From: Paramecium octaurelia | Taxonomy: Eukaryota > Ciliophora > Oligohymenophorea > Peniculida > Parameciidae | Direction: 5' to 3' | Assembly: GCA_905182995.1 (NCBI GenBank) | Contig: CAJJDP010000012.1 | Span: 718,637-782,636, forward strand | DNA length: 64,000 nt | In this document: positions 61,201 to 64,000 of the stretch, one piece after another | Position numbering within the stretch: position 1 is the stretch's first letter | Layout: every line of letters starts with the position of its first letter | Made by a program: the position numbers and the translations under genes | Notes under the pieces: generated by a model | Seen by the model: the letters and a program-made list of their open reading frames with translations, nothing else | What the model was told of the DNA's origin: nothing | Databases searched by the model: none

Positions 61201-62871
61201 TTTGCATTTCAAGTTCTGATTATGATTCAAACAAATAGGTATCTTCGCTTTAACTAACTCTCCTTTCTCTTAATCTGCTTTAGAACATGAAAATGTATGT
61301 TGAAAAAGAAATTCCAAATGAAAATAATACTGTTTGCACTTGATGGCTTAACATTGTAAATCGTCATCACAGTTCCATAGATTCGTAATCACTGAGGTCA
61401 TCAAAATGTTAAACTTCAATTTTGTCTAATTGTGTTGCATTAGTCAGTAATGTTTGTCCAGAAATCATCCACTTCGCCAACGTTACCTTTACTTATCTTA
61501 AAGGTCCTGATAATATATGATAGGAACTGCTAGCAACTCTTGCCAGATACTACACTCGTTAATTTATTCTAGCCTTTCAACAGAATTTTCACATTACAAT
61601 TTGCTCAATATTTAATTATCAGGTGTAGATATATAATTCACTCCAGAATCATAGTTGGATGCGGTGCAAATAGAGATGAAAAGAAGATTTTATGATGTTT
61701 CTCTCCACCCAACAGGAAAAGTGTAAATTTCTATTATAAGAAATTCACTAGAAGGCCCTCACCTTATGATCAATTTTGTTATATTTTTTATATCGCCCTA
61801 GTGATTGAACAGCTTGTACTGTCAAAGATTCGAAGATTTTTTAATCATGTTTGAAATGATATTTCATTTGGTTCAATATTAGAACTTAGAATTAATGTGA
61901 TGTCAGATTAACACAAGTATACACAATTATGTCCTGGTGGAGTTTTTCTCAATAAAAATCCTATTGGATGTTGACTAGGAGGATTAAATGCTACTTATGT
62001 AATGAGTTTTAAATGGATTCTAGAGGTATCTTTCAATCCAAAATATTCCGATTATATTTTTATTTACTTGAAATGCACTGGATTAGAAGCTACCTCTAGG
62101 GACCCTCGATCCCAAAATACCTTTATTTGATTTCTTGCTATCTAGGTAAAATTTAATCCCCAAATACCTTTTTTTGATAGCTTGCTAACTAGATAAATTT
62201 ATAAATGCCTTTTTTGTAGCTGGCTCTTTGTAGGTAAATTTGGTTGTTGCGGGCAAATGATTTTGGATACTATATATATTCCATTTATAATAAAATGCAA
62301 TCTTCTAATTCAAAATAGAGGAAATATTTCTCTTAAATTAATTTAACTTAATTTAATCAATACACTTATTATTGACAAAAATTAAATTTTATAATAAAAA
62401 GGCTTACTAAATTGTGTTATTGTGAACACTGAAAAGATCAAACCTTTAGTCAATAATCATTACATCTTTATCTAATCATCAAAAAGATCACAAATTTTTA
62501 ACTGAGAGGCAAAGCTCAATTTGGAAATGGTTATTTTAATCTACAAAGTGATATACCATAAGACTATAACTAGTATTAATAGTGAAACTTTTCTAAATTC
62601 GATTTTGTTAAAGTACAAACTGATGTTTAATCGACTCTCACTTTTTGATTATAAATATCAATTCTACAAGACGAAATTGAATATATCTTCATGTATATAT
62701 TTAAAGTGTTTATCACTTTCTGGGTTGAAGAACTTCGAAGCATGTATGATAAATATTCTTTTTACAAATAATACAATAAATATTATAACTATTTAGCTAA
62801 GCAAACATTAACAATTAACACCAAAATTAACAAAATTGGGTTGATATGGCATATTTTATTTTGAATAAACA
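61201..62871. other. region with decayed or unresolved coding fragments
   Basis: Short coding-like rightward segments occur, for example near 61620-61800 (FTPESQLDAVQIEMKRRFYD), but frames break at TGA without clear introns. A threefold imperfect tandem repeat lies at about 62111-62245. The rest is AT-rich spacer. Confidence 0.4.
62111..62245 (+). repeat. three imperfect tandem copies of a ~45-bp unit
   Basis: Units start near 62111, 62158 and 62205. Each has an AAATACC/AAATGCC block, a T run, a TTGCTA-like core and an AGGTAAATTT/AGATAAATTT end. The third is the most diverged. Confidence 0.65.
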
Positions 62872-64000
62872 TCAATGTTGCTTCAATTTTAGATTATTCT
62901 CTAAAATCAAACTACCTTTAGAGTTAAATAGTGATCGTAAATCATATCCTTTATAATCTACAAACTCTCCTTTCAAGATTAAAGCTCCTTAAGCTTCTAA
63001 ATTGGGATTATGGGAAATTTTTAAAATCGTAATATAAGGGTTAGCTAAAGTATATTGAAAATAAATACCACTTTCTTGAAGAAAATTATTTTAAATGGAA
63101 GATGGTGTAAATTTGGCTAAAATATCTTGAAAACGATTATCAGATTATTAGATTTATTATCCTGTCTTAACATCCCATAAACGGATAGACTTATCATAAC
63201 TACCAGATGCTAATGTAGTACCATCATGAGAGTAACAAATTGTATTAACACAATTTGAATGACCATCTAATTAGGCTTATGACTATCCTGTCTTAACATT
63301 CCATAAACGGATGGACTTATCATAACTACCAGATGCTAATGTAGTACCATCAGGAGAGAAATTAACTGAATTAACATCATTTGAATGACCATCTAATTTG
63401 GCTTTTTATTATCCTGTCTTTACATCCCAGAAACGGATAGACTTATCTCCACTACTGGATGCTAATGTAGTACCATCAGGAGTGTAACAAATTGAATAAA
63501 TCCAATCTAAATGACCATCTAATTTGGCTTTTTATTATCCTGTCTTAACATCCCAGAAACGGATAGACTTATCTCCACTACCAGATGCTAATGTAGTACC
63601 ATCAGGAGAGTAACAAATTGAATTAACACAACTTGAATGACCATCTAATTTGGTTTTTTAATATCCTGTCTTAACATCCCATAAACGGATAGACTTATCT
63701 TAACTACCAGATGCTAAAGTAGTACCATCAGGAGAGTAACAAACTGATATAACTGCACTTGAATGGCCATAAAATTTGGCTTTTTATTATTCTGTCTTAA
63801 CATCCCATAAACGGATAGAGTTATCCCAACTACCAGATGCTAATGTAATACCATCAAGAGAGAAACAAATTGAAATAACACCATTTGAATGACCTTCTAA
63901 TTTGGCTTTTTATTATCCTGTTTTAACATCCCATAAACGGATAGAGTTATCATCACTAGCAGATGCTAATGTAGTACCATCAGGAGAGTAACAAATTGAA
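62872..64000 (-). CDS. WD40-repeat protein, 5' end beyond window
   Basis: The 3' part of a leftward gene, stop 62874-62872. Seven WD40 units are visible at a spacing of about 126 bp (42 residues), the seventh cut by the window edge. The unit reads [20 protein letters not shown], then [17 protein letters not shown]. They are nearly identical to each other, so they have been homogenised or recently expanded. After the last repeat comes a non-WD tail of about 95 residues ending [17 protein letters not shown]40 propellers bind partner proteins; in ciliates such genes form large families, so no specific function is given. Confidence 0.9.

Noticed and set aside
1..64000. Widespread pseudogenes if the standard genetic code is applied
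   Set aside because: TAA and TAG occur in frame throughout clear homologues (DPP III, J protein, phosphatidylserine synthase), so they are sense codons here; only TGA stops are counted.
63150..64000. Satellite-like or CRISPR-like tandem repeat
   Set aside because: The 126-bp period equals 42 codons and translates into WD40 units; there are no unique spacers.

Overview
This window looks like macronuclear DNA of a ciliate, most probably Paramecium. It is very AT-rich. Every convincing protein reads through TAA and TAG (as glutamine) and stops only at TGA. Genes are packed with gaps that are often only 7 to 70 bp. Coding frames are interrupted by tiny introns (18-35 nt, mostly 22-28) that begin GTA and end TAG or AAG. 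I reconstructed gene models by reading with TGA as the only stop and splicing these introns; for the models with start, stop and introns all assigned the exon total is a multiple of three. One tRNA gene is present. I saw no CRISPR array, bacterial-type operon, insertion sequence, rDNA or telomere repeats.

Layout: (1) 1-5.2 kb: a 3'-partial gene, a minus-strand hypothetical gene, dipeptidyl peptidase III, and a small basic protein. (2) 6.3-15.7 kb: a tight same-strand run of a DOP1 (Dopey) homologue, TMEM231 (ciliary transition zone) and a SAPS-domain phosphatase regulator, separated by 7 and 19 bp. (3) 16.3 kb: tRNA-Lys(UUU). (4) 17.4-27.5 kb: a C2-domain membrane protein, a GH25 lysozyme, a ULK/Atg1-like kinase, a multipass membrane PX protein, a centrin-like EF-hand protein, a long hypothetical protein, and a DNAJB12-type J protein. 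(5) 27.6-31.9 kb: two adjacent minus-strand paralogues built from a module I do not recognise. (6) 32.3-40.7 kb: a kinase-kelch fusion, a hypothetical gene, a RIIa-type protein divergent by 24 bp from a phosphatidylserine synthase, and small genes including an HMG-box protein. (7) 41.4-45.7 kb: a kinase with a long coiled-coil tail and an in-frame TGA, then a small candidate gene. (8) 46.4-56.1 kb: a small and a giant (2504-residue, intronless) cysteine-rich surface-type protein, transcribed divergently with a small gene between. (9) 56.1-62.9 kb: gene-poor, with a possible structured RNA, one resolved hypothetical gene and poorly resolved coding fragments. (10) 62.9-64 kb: the 3' part of a WD40-repeat gene.

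Two single N characters (39359 and 59297) each join a pair of directly repeated blocks of about 1.37 kb that look identical. This is the signature of unmerged contig overlaps, so the genes inside the second copies are probably assembly duplicates. Functionally the window mixes cilium and basal-body genes (TMEM231, centrin, RIIa protein), membrane-trafficking and lipid genes (DOP1, PX protein, C2 protein, phosphatidylserine synthase), signalling kinases and surface proteins. There is no evidence that neighbours form one pathway.
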